DNA of 64,000 bases from JAVJSU01 sp040219275. GTDB lineage: Bacteria; Chloroflexota; Anaerolineae; Aggregatilineales; Phototrophicaceae. A program made the position numbers and the translations under genes. Location of the stretch: assembly GCA_040219275.1 (NCBI GenBank), contig JAVJSU010000007.1, positions 62,001-126,000 on the forward strand, read 5' to 3'. Positions 1-8,584 of the stretch are shown here, one piece after another. The stretch's first letter is position 1, and the number at the start of each line of letters is the position of its first letter. The notes beneath the pieces were generated by a model, which searched no databases, was not told where the DNA came from, and saw only the letters and a program-made list of their open reading frames with translations.

Positions 1-49
1 AACCAATGCTTACACAAAAACATTTCAAATTAACTCACCTAAGGGAATC

Positions 50-514
50 ATGTTAACACAAGCCAATCAAGATGGTATCGTTCAGCGCGTGCGGGCAATT
101 TTGCTAACGCAGGACGGTAAACTTATGTTCATCAAACGCATCAAGCCAGATGGAGCGCCGTATTGGGTTGCGCCGGGTGGTGGGGTAGAACATGGCGAAT
201 CGTTGATGGTAACCTTAGAGCGTGAGCTTTATGAAGAACTCGGCGCGACTTACACCGTCATACGGGAAGCGTTCGTGCTGGAACATGAAAAAGCGGGCAA
301 GCAACTTGAAGAGCATTTTTACATCTGTAAGCTCATTGAGTATGATCTTGATTTACGCTGTGGACCGGAATTCAACGATCCGTCACGCGGGGAATTTTTG
401 CCGGATGAGATCGAAATTGGCAAGGCGACGCTGATCGACTTGAACATTAAAACGCCAGAATTGAGCAATTGGCTCATCCAGAATACGCGCCTGCTACAAC
501 GGCTGGCACGCTAA
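50..514 (+). CDS. Nudix hydrolase
   Basis: A 154-residue protein with a complete Nudix box (G-x5-E-x7-REUxEExGU) at about residues 44-66: G44, E50, then RELYEELGA. The family hydrolyses nucleoside-diphosphate-linked compounds using Mg2+ held by the EExG glutamates. The N-terminal strand (residues 12-30) and the 'YWVAPGGG' approach are typical of the fold. The ATG at 50 follows AAGGGA closely. The gene stands alone and ends in a strong bidirectional hairpin. The substrate cannot be read from the sequence. Confidence 0.92.
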   Translation: MLTQANQDGIVQRVRAILLTQDGKLMFIKRIKPDGAPYWVAPGGGVEHGESLMVTLERELYEELGATYTVIREAFVLEHEKAGKQLEEHFYICKLIEYDLDLRCGPEFNDPSRGEFLPDEIEIGKATLIDLNIKTPELSNWLIQNTRLLQRLAR

Positions 515-531
515 ATACACTTCACGTAATC

Positions 532-568
532 AAAGAGGCGATCTGCAAAATACAGATCGCCTCTTTTT
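532..568. terminator. Bidirectional intrinsic terminator
   Basis: Arms AAAGAGGCGATCTG and CAGATCGCCTCTTT with a 7-nt loop are followed by a T run; the left arm begins with an A run. It lies between the convergent Nudix and BTAD genes and probably serves both. Confidence 0.9.
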
Positions 569-588
569 GTTCGCTAGAGAGATTTAGC

Positions 589-1896
589 TTATGCTTTGGC
601 GGAAATCGCGGCGTACAAATCCCGCGTGACCGGGCTAAGCGCCATCTTGAATTTCGACTTCCATTGTTTTTCCATCTTATGGAAGTGTTGCATCGCCTGA
701 TCGGACATACCGAGCGCATCATAAATAGTCATGACATCACGGTGTACGTCTTCGCGTTGTGGCGATTCTTTTAATGCGTGAACCAATAAGCCGAGTGCCT
801 CTTCATTTTCGTTGCGTGCCATGTGGATACGCCCTAATTGGGTGAGGGCTTCTGCATGAAGTTGCTTGAGGTGAGCGCGGCGTTCACGTACCCACGGCAT
901 ATCAATGGTTTCCAGGAACGGTGAGGTATACAGATCGACCGCCTGACGCAACAAACGTTCTTGTTCGCGCTTATCATCTGTCATCATCGCAGAGTCGACT
1001 GCTTTCTGGAAATCGCCCGCATCATAATGACGCACGACTTTATCACCCGGCATGTAGAAGCCACTGGTGTAAATCGTTAGCTCAAAATTCTGATCGGATT
1101 TGACATTCATAGAGATGCGTTCGCTGATCTTACGTTTGGTCACGTGGAAAACGTTGGTCGCCTCTTTGATCGAAAGATCGGGCCAGAAGGTATCGAAAAT
1201 ATCATCGCGGGTGACCATTTCTCGATCCACAAAATAGAAGAACAACTGACGCGGCAATGCGCCGTCCCAATTGCTGATTTCTTTACCGTTGACCACTGCA
1301 TGTCCGCGCCCGAAGGCATACACTTCGACCTGTGGCTTGGGTTCGTCTTCCACCGTAAACATGACATCATCTTTACGATATTCCGTGCCGAGGACAATCG
1401 CATCACCCTTCGCCACCATATGATACCAGGGGACGTGGTGCAACAAACGGGAGCTAAATACCAGTTGCACATCCTTTGGCAGGGCATCAACCAATGTGGT
1501 GATAAAGCTATCGAATTCAGCATCAAGCGGCACACGGTCAAGCTCATCGACGAACAGAATTTTGTCTTTACCGCTGAGTGCGCCCAAATCCTTCGCCAAT
1601 GCGCTGGCAAGTCCCTGTGGTGTTGTATCATTACCATCAAGCGCCTTCTTTAAATTTTTGCCGAAACCGCCTAGTACATCATCAAGCTCTGTCACCAAAC
1701 CGCCTAGCCATTCGCTTAAGCTACTAGAATCTTGCGGAATTCGATAATAGAGCAGTCCTTCTTTGGCGCTCTGCAAAAAGTGACTTAAGAACAGGTTACG
1801 ATAATTTGTCCATGGGTAGAGCAAAACGACTTTTTTGCCCGCAGATTTTTCTTTGAAGGACTCCAGTGAAACGCGTGTAACGACTTGATGAATCAT
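589..1896 (-). CDS. BTAD-domain transcriptional regulator with ATPase-like N-terminus
   Basis: A 435-residue cytoplasmic regulator. Residues 1-190 resemble a STAND/AAA-type ATPase core: 'ILFVDELDRV' looks like a Walker B strand and 'LVFSSR' like a sensor strand. The expected P-loop is absent; the N-terminal strand 'VVLLYPWTNYRN' has no GxxxxGK. Residues ~196-290 form an OmpR/SARP-type winged helix ('FYFVDREMVTRDDIFDTFWPD'), and ~300-430 is a helical bacterial transcriptional activator domain (BTAD/TPR). Such proteins activate transcription in Actinobacteria and Chloroflexota. The target genes are not evident; the gene is monocistronic and divergent from the O-antigen-ligase-like gene. Confidence 0.82.
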   Translation of the reverse strand: MIHQVVTRVSLESFKEKSAGKKVVLLYPWTNYRNLFLSHFLQSAKEGLLYYRIPQDSSSLSEWLGGLVTELDDVLGGFGKNLKKALDGNDTTPQGLASALAKDLGALSGKDKILFVDELDRVPLDAEFDSFITTLVDALPKDVQLVFSSRLLHHVPWYHMVAKGDAIVLGTEYRKDDVMFTVEDEPKPQVEVYAFGRGHAVVNGKEISNWDGALPRQLFFYFVDREMVTRDDIFDTFWPDLSIKEATNVFHVTKRKISERISMNVKSDQNFELTIYTSGFYMPGDKVVRHYDAGDFQKAVDSAMMTDDKREQERLLRQAVDLYTSPFLETIDMPWVRERRAHLKQLHAEALTQLGRIHMARNENEEALGLLVHALKESPQREDVHRDVMTIYDALGMSDQAMQHFHKMEKQWKSKFKMALSPVTRDLYAAISAKA

Positions 1897-2163
1897 GGGT
1901 GGATTGCCTTTTCTATGTTGATTTCTGAAGCATCAAAACTATAAATGCTTTTGTGACTATTCTATTTATGATAGTAGCGCGTGTAGCATCAACTGTCAAT
2001 CCATGAAGGGCGGTTTGGTCATTAGATTGAGCGCAAAAAATGGCTCGCATTTATCAATTGCTCACCGGATGCCCATAAGCCTACGCTTGATGATTCATGA
2101 TGTCCTGATAAGCTAAGGGGACATTCTTGTTTGCACTACTCACTCTGAAACCACGAGGCATCC

Positions 2164-3525
2164 ATGAACGTAGTAAATAAAGTTGCCCGCGTCATTCTGG
2201 GATTTGAACCATTCATATTAATACTGGCAACCTACTTTATGTGGTTTCCAAGTAATTATCCTTCTGAAGTATTGGTGGAACCTGTGGATCGTGTTGAATT
2301 TATCTGGTTGATCGGGTTGTTACTCCCCGCATATTGTGCCCGTTATGTGGTTGAACGCCGCATCTGGACGCGCACCCCGCTGGATTTGTGGTTTATTGCC
2401 TTTCTCCTGCTGGGCGTTATCAACATCTTCGTCGCACCTTATCCTTCGCGTGGACTGATTATGCTGGCGCGTCCAGCAATTGGCGTGGCGTTGTTTATTT
2501 ATGTCGTGGATTTTACACGCCGCGTCAGGACGGTTGAGCCGGTATTAAAGACAATGGTTATCCTCGGCTGGATTATGGCGATTGTCGCGCTGACGATGTC
2601 GCAATGGAATCCAAAATCGGCAGACCTGCAATTCATTATTGATTCGTTACCCCGCGTGACCACATTTGTCATCCCCGGTGGCTTTAACCCCAACGAGATT
2701 GGCGGTGCGCTGGCGTGGATCACCCCGCTGATGGGTGGGTTGATGTTCTTTGGCTGGAGCAAATTACCCGGTCAACGCGTCAGCGGGTGGGCGGTAGGGT
2801 CAGGTGTGGCGCTGGCATTCTTACTGCTCGCGTTGATTCTCGGTCAGAGTCGATTCGCGCTGATCGGTGTGCTGACTGCACTGGTTGCGATTTGTGTGTT
2901 GGTTGTGCCGCGTGGCGCACCGCGGGTGATTACACTTGCCGGATTAACATTGTTGATTCTGTTTCAGGTCAATATGACACTCAATATCGTGGAATTTAAC
3001 CCCGCTGATGAATCGCAGAATACCGTCGGCTTATCTAATCGTGATGAGCGCACCGTCGGGCAACGGTTCGACATCTGGAAAAGCGCGCTGGATATGGTGC
3101 TGGATTATCCATTAACCGGCGTGGGGATGAATCGCTTCCGTTACGGTCCGGTCAGGCAAGCCTATCCCGTTTTGGAATTCGACATTCCGGCGGATCCGAA
3201 TGATCTCAGCTTTCAGCGCCGTCTAATCCCACACACGCATAATGAATTCGTGCAGATCACAACCGATCTTGGTATTCCGGGCTTGATCGTCTATATAGGA
3301 TGGACGTTAACGTTACTCTGGATGATCTGGGAGATTTGGCGTAAAGGCGACGAAAATGCGCGCCTCGTAATTATCAGCGCCGGGGCGGGGATAGTAGCAC
3401 ATATGGCGTATGGGATGGGTGATGCGATTACCCTGTGGGATCGTTTCGCCTTCGTTTACTGGTTGATGATGGGCATTGTGGCGGCGCAACACCGCTTTAC
3501 GATAGATCAACTTACAGCGCGTTGA
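2164..3525 (+). CDS. O-antigen ligase / polymerase (Wzy_C) family membrane protein
   Basis: A 453-residue polytopic membrane protein with about 10-12 hydrophobic segments. A large polar loop (residues ~275-360) contains the Wzy_C hallmark 'HTHNEFVQITTDLGIPG'. This superfamily holds WaaL ligases, Wzy polymerases and glycan ligases that join lipid-linked sugars outside the membrane. GAGG precedes the ATG by 5 nt. It is far from the glycan cluster at 45-55 kb, so its partner glycan is unknown. Its 3' end overlaps the convergent small gene by 14 nt. Confidence 0.88.
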   Translation: MNVVNKVARVILGFEPFILILATYFMWFPSNYPSEVLVEPVDRVEFIWLIGLLLPAYCARYVVERRIWTRTPLDLWFIAFLLLGVINIFVAPYPSRGLIMLARPAIGVALFIYVVDFTRRVRTVEPVLKTMVILGWIMAIVALTMSQWNPKSADLQFIIDSLPRVTTFVIPGGFNPNEIGGALAWITPLMGGLMFFGWSKLPGQRVSGWAVGSGVALAFLLLALILGQSRFALIGVLTALVAICVLVVPRGAPRVITLAGLTLLILFQVNMTLNIVEFNPADESQNTVGLSNRDERTVGQRFDIWKSALDMVLDYPLTGVGMNRFRYGPVRQAYPVLEFDIPADPNDLSFQRRLIPHTHNEFVQITTDLGIPGLIVYIGWTLTLLWMIWEIWRKGDENARLVIISAGAGIVAHMAYGMGDAITLWDRFAFVYWLMMGIVAAQHRFTIDQLTAR

Positions 3526-3742
3526 TGATCGCACCGATGAGCGCAAAAATGCCCGCCCACATGATTATCCCGACGACAATCGCGCCAAGTAACGTGACCA
3601 TCGGCAATCCATCAACACCAGGTTTTTGACTTGAACCTAATGTAGCATAATCTATTATTTCAGCAGGTTCAGAGTCAGATGATTGTACATCCGGTAACGG
3701 TTTATTCAGTAAATCTTTTCTTGGTGAAGTCTGATTAACCAT
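3512..3742 (-). CDS. Small single-pass membrane protein, unknown function
   Basis: A 76-residue product with a polar N-terminus and one C-terminal hydrophobic helix (about residues 47-75, 'VTLLGAIVVGIIMWAGIFALIGAIIN'-like, interrupted by no charges). This is a tail-anchored or single-pass layout. It converges with the ligase-like gene and overlaps its last 14 nt. The ribosome site is weak. I do not recognise the family; the clear helix and acceptable codon use are the support for a real gene. Confidence 0.5.
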   Translation of the reverse strand: MVNQTSPRKDLLNKPLPDVQSSDSEPAEIIDYATLGSSQKPGVDGLPMVTLLGAIVVGIIMWAGIFALIGAIINAL

Positions 3743-3849
3743 AATCTATTTACTTTTTTCATATTCTCTGTCTTTATTATGACTCATTATGCGAGTCATG
3801 TAAATGACTTTTAGATATGAAGCGTTAAGGTTTTGGATTTGCCGGAGCT

Positions 3850-4488
3850 ATGAGGATATTACGGGAAAATATAGTATTCATGGACACTTCACACATAGAC
3901 AACTTGAACGCTTCCGACGAAGCCACACGCCTAGATGCGATTCGTGTGCTTGGCGAACAGCGCGATGCACAGGTAGTTGACGTTTTGCTTCCACTTCTGG
4001 ACGATGAGTCTCCGGCGATACGGCGCGAAACCATATTGGCGCTACGTCGACTCAATGATGAGCGCGCATTTCCGGCGATGATCCGCACACTTGCCGATAC
4101 AGATAATAGCGTGCGGCGGCGTACCTCTGCGTGGATCATGAGCATGGGACACGAACCACGTCTGGTCGCGCCACTCATCGACGTGCTGACCGACGTAAAC
4201 TCCCGTCTACCTGCGCGTGAATTTGCCGCGATGGCGCTCGGTAATATCGGCGATCCTACGGCGGTGGAAGCACTCGCTGATGTATTACTGACCGCGCCGG
4301 ATGAACTTAAACGGCGCATCACACATTCATTGAGCATGATGCCTGATCCCCGCGCAATTCCTGCTCTTTCACACATGCTGACCAACGAGGACATCCCGAC
4401 TCGCAAAATCGCCGCGAAGACCCTACGTAAAATTGGCACGCCGGAGGCAATCGCCGCTTTAGAGTCGATGGGCGATGCTGAATCCTAG
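3850..4488 (+). CDS. HEAT-repeat (PBS lyase-like) protein
   Basis: A 212-residue, all-helical protein built of about six HEAT-type repeats of ~30 residues, each with the pattern 'A-LG-x-D-A-V-L--L-D-x-VR' (for example 'AIRVLGEQRDAQVVDVLLPLL', then 'MALGNIGDPTAVEAL'). Such repeats usually serve as protein-binding scaffolds. No signal peptide is seen. The first ATG has GGAG only 2 nt away; the ATG at 3880 ('MDTSHID') is a credible alternative start. The partner is unknown. Confidence 0.8.
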   Translation: MRILRENIVFMDTSHIDNLNASDEATRLDAIRVLGEQRDAQVVDVLLPLLDDESPAIRRETILALRRLNDERAFPAMIRTLADTDNSVRRRTSAWIMSMGHEPRLVAPLIDVLTDVNSRLPAREFAAMALGNIGDPTAVEALADVLLTAPDELKRRITHSLSMMPDPRAIPALSHMLTNEDIPTRKIAAKTLRKIGTPEAIAALESMGDAES

Positions 4489-4608
4489 CGTGTGAAGTCG
4501 CCCTGCATGACGTTTACCCTACGCTCCCGACACTTTTTACGCGACTTGGTGTAAACTTTCTCGAATTGTCTGCATATGCAGTGCATGAGCGTAGAAAACG
4601 GAGGCAGT

Positions 4609-5589
4609 ATGCCGCGACAAGGTGGGTCATTGGTCATGATCGTCATGGCAGTATTAACCATTGCGATTATCATGATTTTGCCGATGATGGGGCAAGAAAC
4701 GCCGGATACCATGCCGTCTGCATCAGCGCCCCTTACGCTGGATCAGACCGCGCTTGATCTTGGACGTACCGCGCTCGTACCCATCATTGGTGGCACGTAC
4801 ACACGCGGAACAACTGCCGATGAGATCAATTCTGCCGCGCAACTCTGCACAGAATACGGTGGCAATTGTGCGCCTGCATTGGGGCTGGATTCTATGCCCA
4901 CCCAAGACATCACCCTCAGCACCTTCTGGATGGACATTAACGAAGTCACTTTTGGACAATATATCAACTTCCTCAATTCGCGTGGCGCGCGCTCACATCT
5001 CGATTGCGCTGGCGAATTGTGCATCGTCACCCGTGCAGAGCGCGAAACCAGCACGATTGCCTTCAACGGCTCAACTTATGCCACGACCAATTCCGCGATT
5101 AACGATTATCCCGCGACCAACGTCACATGGTACGGCGCGCAAGCCTATTGCGAGTCACTGGGTCGGCGTTTGCCCACAGAAGCGGAATGGGAATATGCGG
5201 CACGGGGTTCTGCGGGAACGGTGTATCCGTGGGGCGATGCGTGGAATTACGACGCGGCGAACGTGCGCGGGTCATTTAAAGATGGCAATACGATCATCGC
5301 GGAGGTTCAGCCCGTCGGCAGTAGCGCGGTTTATGCCAGTCGTGATGGTGTGCGTGACCTCGCCGGAAACGTCGCTGAATGGACGGCGGATTGGTACGCC
5401 AATGATGCGTACGCCCAACTTGAGTTGCTCATCCCCGATCCCACCGGACCTGTTGATGGCACAGAGCGGGTGGTGCGCGGTGGCTCATGGAATGATCTGC
5501 CATTTTATGCCCGGAGCGTTCAACGTCAACATATCGCCCCGACGACCACCTCATCGAGTATCGGCTTTCGGTGCGTCGCAGATGGATGA
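4609..5589 (+). CDS. SUMF1/FGE-sulfatase-domain protein, membrane-anchored
   Basis: 326 residues. The ATG at 4609 is chosen because GGAGG lies 5 nt upstream; a weaker start is 33 nt earlier. A signal-anchor helix (residues ~6-27) is followed by an extracytoplasmic SUMF1 domain: 'WMDINEVTFGQY', 'PATNVTWYGAQAYCESLGRRLPTEAEWEYAARG', 'YPWGD', 'AGNVAEWTADWY', 'VVRGGSWND', 'GFRC'. True formylglycine-generating enzymes have two catalytic cysteines just after the RGGS motif; here that stretch (NDLPFYARSVQ) has none. The protein is therefore probably a non-FGE member such as a binding domain. Four N-terminal-half cysteines could form disulfides, in keeping with the DsbA-like gene next door. Confidence 0.88.
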   Translation: MPRQGGSLVMIVMAVLTIAIIMILPMMGQETPDTMPSASAPLTLDQTALDLGRTALVPIIGGTYTRGTTADEINSAAQLCTEYGGNCAPALGLDSMPTQDITLSTFWMDINEVTFGQYINFLNSRGARSHLDCAGELCIVTRAERETSTIAFNGSTYATTNSAINDYPATNVTWYGAQAYCESLGRRLPTEAEWEYAARGSAGTVYPWGDAWNYDAANVRGSFKDGNTIIAEVQPVGSSAVYASRDGVRDLAGNVAEWTADWYANDAYAQLELLIPDPTGPVDGTERVVRGGSWNDLPFYARSVQRQHIAPTTTSSSIGFRCVADG

Positions 5590-5629
5590 GCGTTTCTGAT
5601 TAGTCATCTCATAACTGTATCTGTTTATT

Positions 5630-5661
5630 AAATCGAGAAATTACACGTTCTCGATTTTTTT
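5630..5661 (+). terminator. Intrinsic terminator after the SUMF1 gene
   Basis: Arms AAATCGAGAA and TTCTCGATTT with an 8-nt loop, followed by a run of T. It separates the SUMF1-domain gene from the DsbA-like gene. Confidence 0.85.
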
Positions 5662-5738
5662 GTTTATGTAACGCTTTCGTCATGATTTTGTGATTTATTT
5701 GAAAGTCTAACTGTTCAGATCACAAAAGGAGTCGGTTG

Positions 5739-6419
5739 ATGAGCAAACGTCGGGGCAGATCCTCCAAAAGAAGGTCACAGAAAAAACAAAATTCATGGAT
5801 TATTTACGCTGTGGTGATTGCAATTGTGGGTATGGTGTTTGTGCTGATCGCCTCTAATGGTGGTGTACCGGGGAGCGCACCGTCTGTTGCGCAAGATCGG
5901 CTGGACTTAGACCCAATTCTGGGCGAACCCGATGCGCCCGTGACTGTGATCGAATATGGCGCTTATGCCTGTGAGGCGTGTCAGGCATTTCATCGCAGTG
6001 GGGCTATAGAGCAAATTCTCGCGGAATATGGCGGGCAGGTGAATTTTAGCTTCCGTGATTTTCCGGTGATCTCACCCGCATATGATCGCATGGCGGCGAA
6101 TGTGGCGCAATGTGTGCTCGATCAGGGACAGAATCAATTCTGGGCGTTTCATAATGCGCTGTTTACGGCAGTGAACGCGCCGCGCACCTCAGAAAATGAG
6201 TTGATCTCGCTCGCAGGCGGCATCGACGGGGTCGATCAAAATACGTTGGACGAGTGCGCCTCAAACGATACCCACCTCCGCACCGTCGTCTATGATCAGA
6301 ATCGCGCACAGGATTTGGGCTTACGCAGTACGCCGAGTTTCGTCGTGAACGGTCAGGTGATTATCGGCGGCAATCCGACGGCACTCCGGCAGGCGATCAA
6401 CGCGGCATTGGGATCGTAA
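5739..6419 (+). CDS. DsbA-family thiol oxidoreductase, membrane-anchored
   Basis: 226 residues. The ATG at 5739 is preferred over the TTG 3 nt earlier because AGGAG ends 7 nt upstream. A very basic N-terminus (residues 1-17) and one transmembrane helix (20-39) are followed by a thioredoxin-fold domain with active site C78-E-A-C81 and the cis-proline loop 'STPSFVVNG' (near residue 201). This layout resembles BdbD/DsbA proteins that form or exchange disulfides outside the membrane. No DsbB/VKOR partner is present nearby. A terminator follows. Confidence 0.9.
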   Translation: MSKRRGRSSKRRSQKKQNSWIIYAVVIAIVGMVFVLIASNGGVPGSAPSVAQDRLDLDPILGEPDAPVTVIEYGAYACEACQAFHRSGAIEQILAEYGGQVNFSFRDFPVISPAYDRMAANVAQCVLDQGQNQFWAFHNALFTAVNAPRTSENELISLAGGIDGVDQNTLDECASNDTHLRTVVYDQNRAQDLGLRSTPSFVVNGQVIIGGNPTALRQAINAALGS

Positions 6420-6451
6420 CTGTCTAAATCACTACATAACGGTTAAAAAGC

Positions 6452-6490
6452 AAAGAGAAGTTGTCGGCTGTGGCAATTTCTCTTTTTTTT
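6452..6490 (+). terminator. Intrinsic terminator after the DsbA-like gene
   Basis: Arms AAAGAGAAGTTG and CAATTTCTCTTT (one G-T pair) around a 10-nt loop, ending in eight or more T. Confidence 0.85.
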
Positions 6491-6520
6491 GTCTTGAACA
6501 GCACGCACTGATTTCCTGAG

Positions 6521-6540
6521 AAAATCTATAAAAATCTATA
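6521..6540. repeat. Tandem 10-nt direct repeat upstream of the binding-protein gene
   Basis: AAAATCTATA occurs twice head-to-tail, about 80 nt before the start of the hemin/siderophore-binding fusion gene. It could be a regulator site or simply an AT-rich promoter region; only the repeat itself is directly seen. Confidence 0.4.
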
Positions 6541-6622
6541 GGTTTATGTATATTTTTTGAGATTTTGCGACTAAAATTATGCTCATGAATTGATATTTAT
6601 GACTCAAGAAAGGACACGTCAC

Positions 6623-7936
6623 ATGGATTACCGTGGTGCGCGTTTACGAATAATACTTGTAGGACTGTTTGTGTTGGCGCTGTTTAGCGTGCCTGTTTAT
6701 GCACAGGATGGCGGCGATGAGCAACCCGTGACGGTCATTGATGCAGTCGGCAATGAGGTCACGATCACCGATACCTCACGCATCATCACCATTGGCGGCG
6801 CGGTAACGGAAACCGTCTATGCGCTTGGGTTGGGGGATCGTATCGTCGCGGTGGATGAATCCAGCATTTATCCGGCGCAAGCCCTCGATTTACCGATGGT
6901 GGGGTATTTACGTTTTCTTTCCGCCGAGCCGGTGCTTTCGGTCAATCCGACGCTGATTATCGCCACTGAAGATGCTGGACCTGCGGAGACCGTCCAACAA
7001 TTGGAAGCGGCAGGTGTCACTTTTTTGCTCGTTCCGGCGGAAGACACGGTTACGGGCGCGATTGAGAAAATTCGAGCGATTGCCGTCGCGCTGAGTCGGG
7101 TGGATGAAGGGGAAGCCCTCGTCGCGGATTTAGAAGCAGATGTCGCGCTGGCGCAGGAGTTACTCTCTACCGTCGAGACTCGTCCGCGTGTGATGTTCTT
7201 CTTCTTGCGTGGACGCGCTGTGCTGGCTGTTTCTGGCGAAGAAACCGGCGCAGATGAGATGATCCGGTTGGCAGGCGGTGAAAATGTGGTTTCGGGCTAT
7301 ACAGGCTATCAACCCATCACCGCAGAAGCCGTCATCGCCGCCGCGCCTGATGTGATTATGACGACATCCAACGGCGTAGAAAGCATCGGCGGGGTGGAAG
7401 AAGTGAGTACCTTGCCCGGTGTGGCGCAAACTCCGGCAGGCGCAAGCGGACGCATCATCGCCAGTATGGATGATTTGCGAATGCTGGGTTTTACTGCCCG
7501 CTTAGGCGACTCTTTGCTGGAATTGACCTATCGCATCCATGAGGAAATTCCGCGCCCCGTCCCCGTTGTGACGCGCTTAGATGGTCGTTTTAATTTGCTC
7601 GCAGAAGCCCTCGCTACGACCGACATTGATCGCGCTATCCGCGAAGGTGGTGCATATACGCTGTTCGCCCCAACCGATGAAGTTCTCGCTGGTGTGGATT
7701 TATATAGTGTTGAAGACCTGTCAGCCATCTTGCGCCATCATGTGGTGGACGGCGAATTTACAGCGGAGATGTTAGCTGGCATGAATGGGGAAACCCTGAC
7801 GACCCTCAACGGCGATGCGTTGACGGTGACTGTCGTTGACTCCGGCGTGATGATTGACGGCGTGCGCGTCAGTGTGGCGGATTTAAGTGCGTCTAATGGC
7901 GTTGTGCATGGGATTGATGGCGTGTTGATGCCATAA
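6623..7936 (+). CDS. Hemin/siderophore/cobalamin-binding protein fused to a fasciclin (FAS1) domain
   Basis: 437 residues from the ATG at 6623, which has AAAGGA 9 nt upstream and begins a clean signal peptide ending at 'VYAQD'; TTG/ATG codons further upstream lack this. Residues ~30-295 are a periplasmic-binding fold of the BtuF/HmuT class ('IITIGGAVTETVYALGLGD', 'PTLIIATEDAG', 'RVMFFFLRGRA'). Residues ~310-437 are a fasciclin domain ('FTLFAPTD'-like 'YTLFAPTDEVLA', 'ILRHHVVDG', 'GVVHGIDGVLMP'). The first captures iron-type ligands for ABC import; the second is an adhesion or matrix domain. No permease or ATPase gene is adjacent, which is unusual. Confidence 0.88.
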   Translation: MDYRGARLRIILVGLFVLALFSVPVYAQDGGDEQPVTVIDAVGNEVTITDTSRIITIGGAVTETVYALGLGDRIVAVDESSIYPAQALDLPMVGYLRFLSAEPVLSVNPTLIIATEDAGPAETVQQLEAAGVTFLLVPAEDTVTGAIEKIRAIAVALSRVDEGEALVADLEADVALAQELLSTVETRPRVMFFFLRGRAVLAVSGEETGADEMIRLAGGENVVSGYTGYQPITAEAVIAAAPDVIMTTSNGVESIGGVEEVSTLPGVAQTPAGASGRIIASMDDLRMLGFTARLGDSLLELTYRIHEEIPRPVPVVTRLDGRFNLLAEALATTDIDRAIREGGAYTLFAPTDEVLAGVDLYSVEDLSAILRHHVVDGEFTAEMLAGMNGETLTTLNGDALTVTVVDSGVMIDGVRVSVADLSASNGVVHGIDGVLMP

Positions 7937-7959
7937 ATTTTTGAGGGTGATAAACAAAT

Positions 7960-7992
7960 AGCCAGCAACCTGTTTGTGATGTTGCTGGCTTT
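7960..7992. terminator. Terminator between convergent genes
   Basis: Arms AGCCAGCAAC and GTTGCTGGCT with an 11-nt loop, followed by TTTGCTTTT. It sits between the binding-protein fusion and the DUF1801 gene. Confidence 0.8.
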
Positions 7993-8002
7993 TGCTTTTA
8001 TG

Positions 8003-8431
8003 CTATCTGCCTTTTTTCTTATCCCGGTGATACGTCAAGGCGAGTTGGATGCAATGTTTGACCACGTCAACTTCTAGCTCCTCATCACCGTTGAAGATGA
8101 TTGCCCGTGTCCCATCATAGGTCAATTCGTCCGGGTAAATGTCGCGGAAAGTGTCTATCAGCGTGGTCTGGCAATGGACAAACATCGCGTACCGATTTTC
8201 TTGCGGGCTGACTTGATCTATCCTGATGGTCGTGCCACTTTTCGGATTTACGGTCAAGTAGCTCGGTTGTCCCCATTTGAGGGTTTCTTCAATCTGCCCG
8301 ACCTCATCCGTATCTGATGCGACATCAAAGATCATCTGGCGGAGCGCAAGCAGTTTGTTTCTGATCGCGTCTGGATAGGCGTAAAATGCCTCTTGAATTT
8401 CGGTATTTTGAAATGTCGTCGTGATGTCCAT
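8003..8431 (-). CDS. DUF1801 domain protein
   Basis: A 142-residue protein matching the DUF1801 (YdhG-like) pattern: an N-terminal helix 'LLALRQMIFDVASD', then 'EETLKWGQPSYLT' and a strand with 'TTIRIDQV', then 'YAMFVHCQTTLIDTFR'. The biochemical role of this family is not established. The gene is monocistronic and converges with the preceding gene. It has no signal peptide, so it is probably cytoplasmic. Confidence 0.8.
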   Translation of the reverse strand: MDITTTFQNTEIQEAFYAYPDAIRNKLLALRQMIFDVASDTDEVGQIEETLKWGQPSYLTVNPKSGTTIRIDQVSPQENRYAMFVHCQTTLIDTFRDIYPDELTYDGTRAIIFNGDEELEVDVVKHCIQLALTYHRDKKKGR

Positions 8432-8537
8432 ATGTGTAGGTCATTCCTCATGAGTCGATTACATGGAGCGCGCTAGAAAAACCTGATTCCCTGTTTCTAT
8501 TATGCCACAAAGTGTTTAACAGAACATTATTTCCAAA

Positions 8538-8562
8538 CAAAAAACCGCCAATATGAGGCGGT
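8538..8562 (-). terminator. Intrinsic terminator after the HMA-domain gene
   Basis: On the minus strand ACCGCC and GGCGGT arms flank a 7-nt loop and are followed by TTTTTT. It lies just downstream of the minus-strand metallochaperone-like gene. Confidence 0.8.
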
Positions 8563-8584
8563 CTTTCGTCTTTAATGAGTGAAT

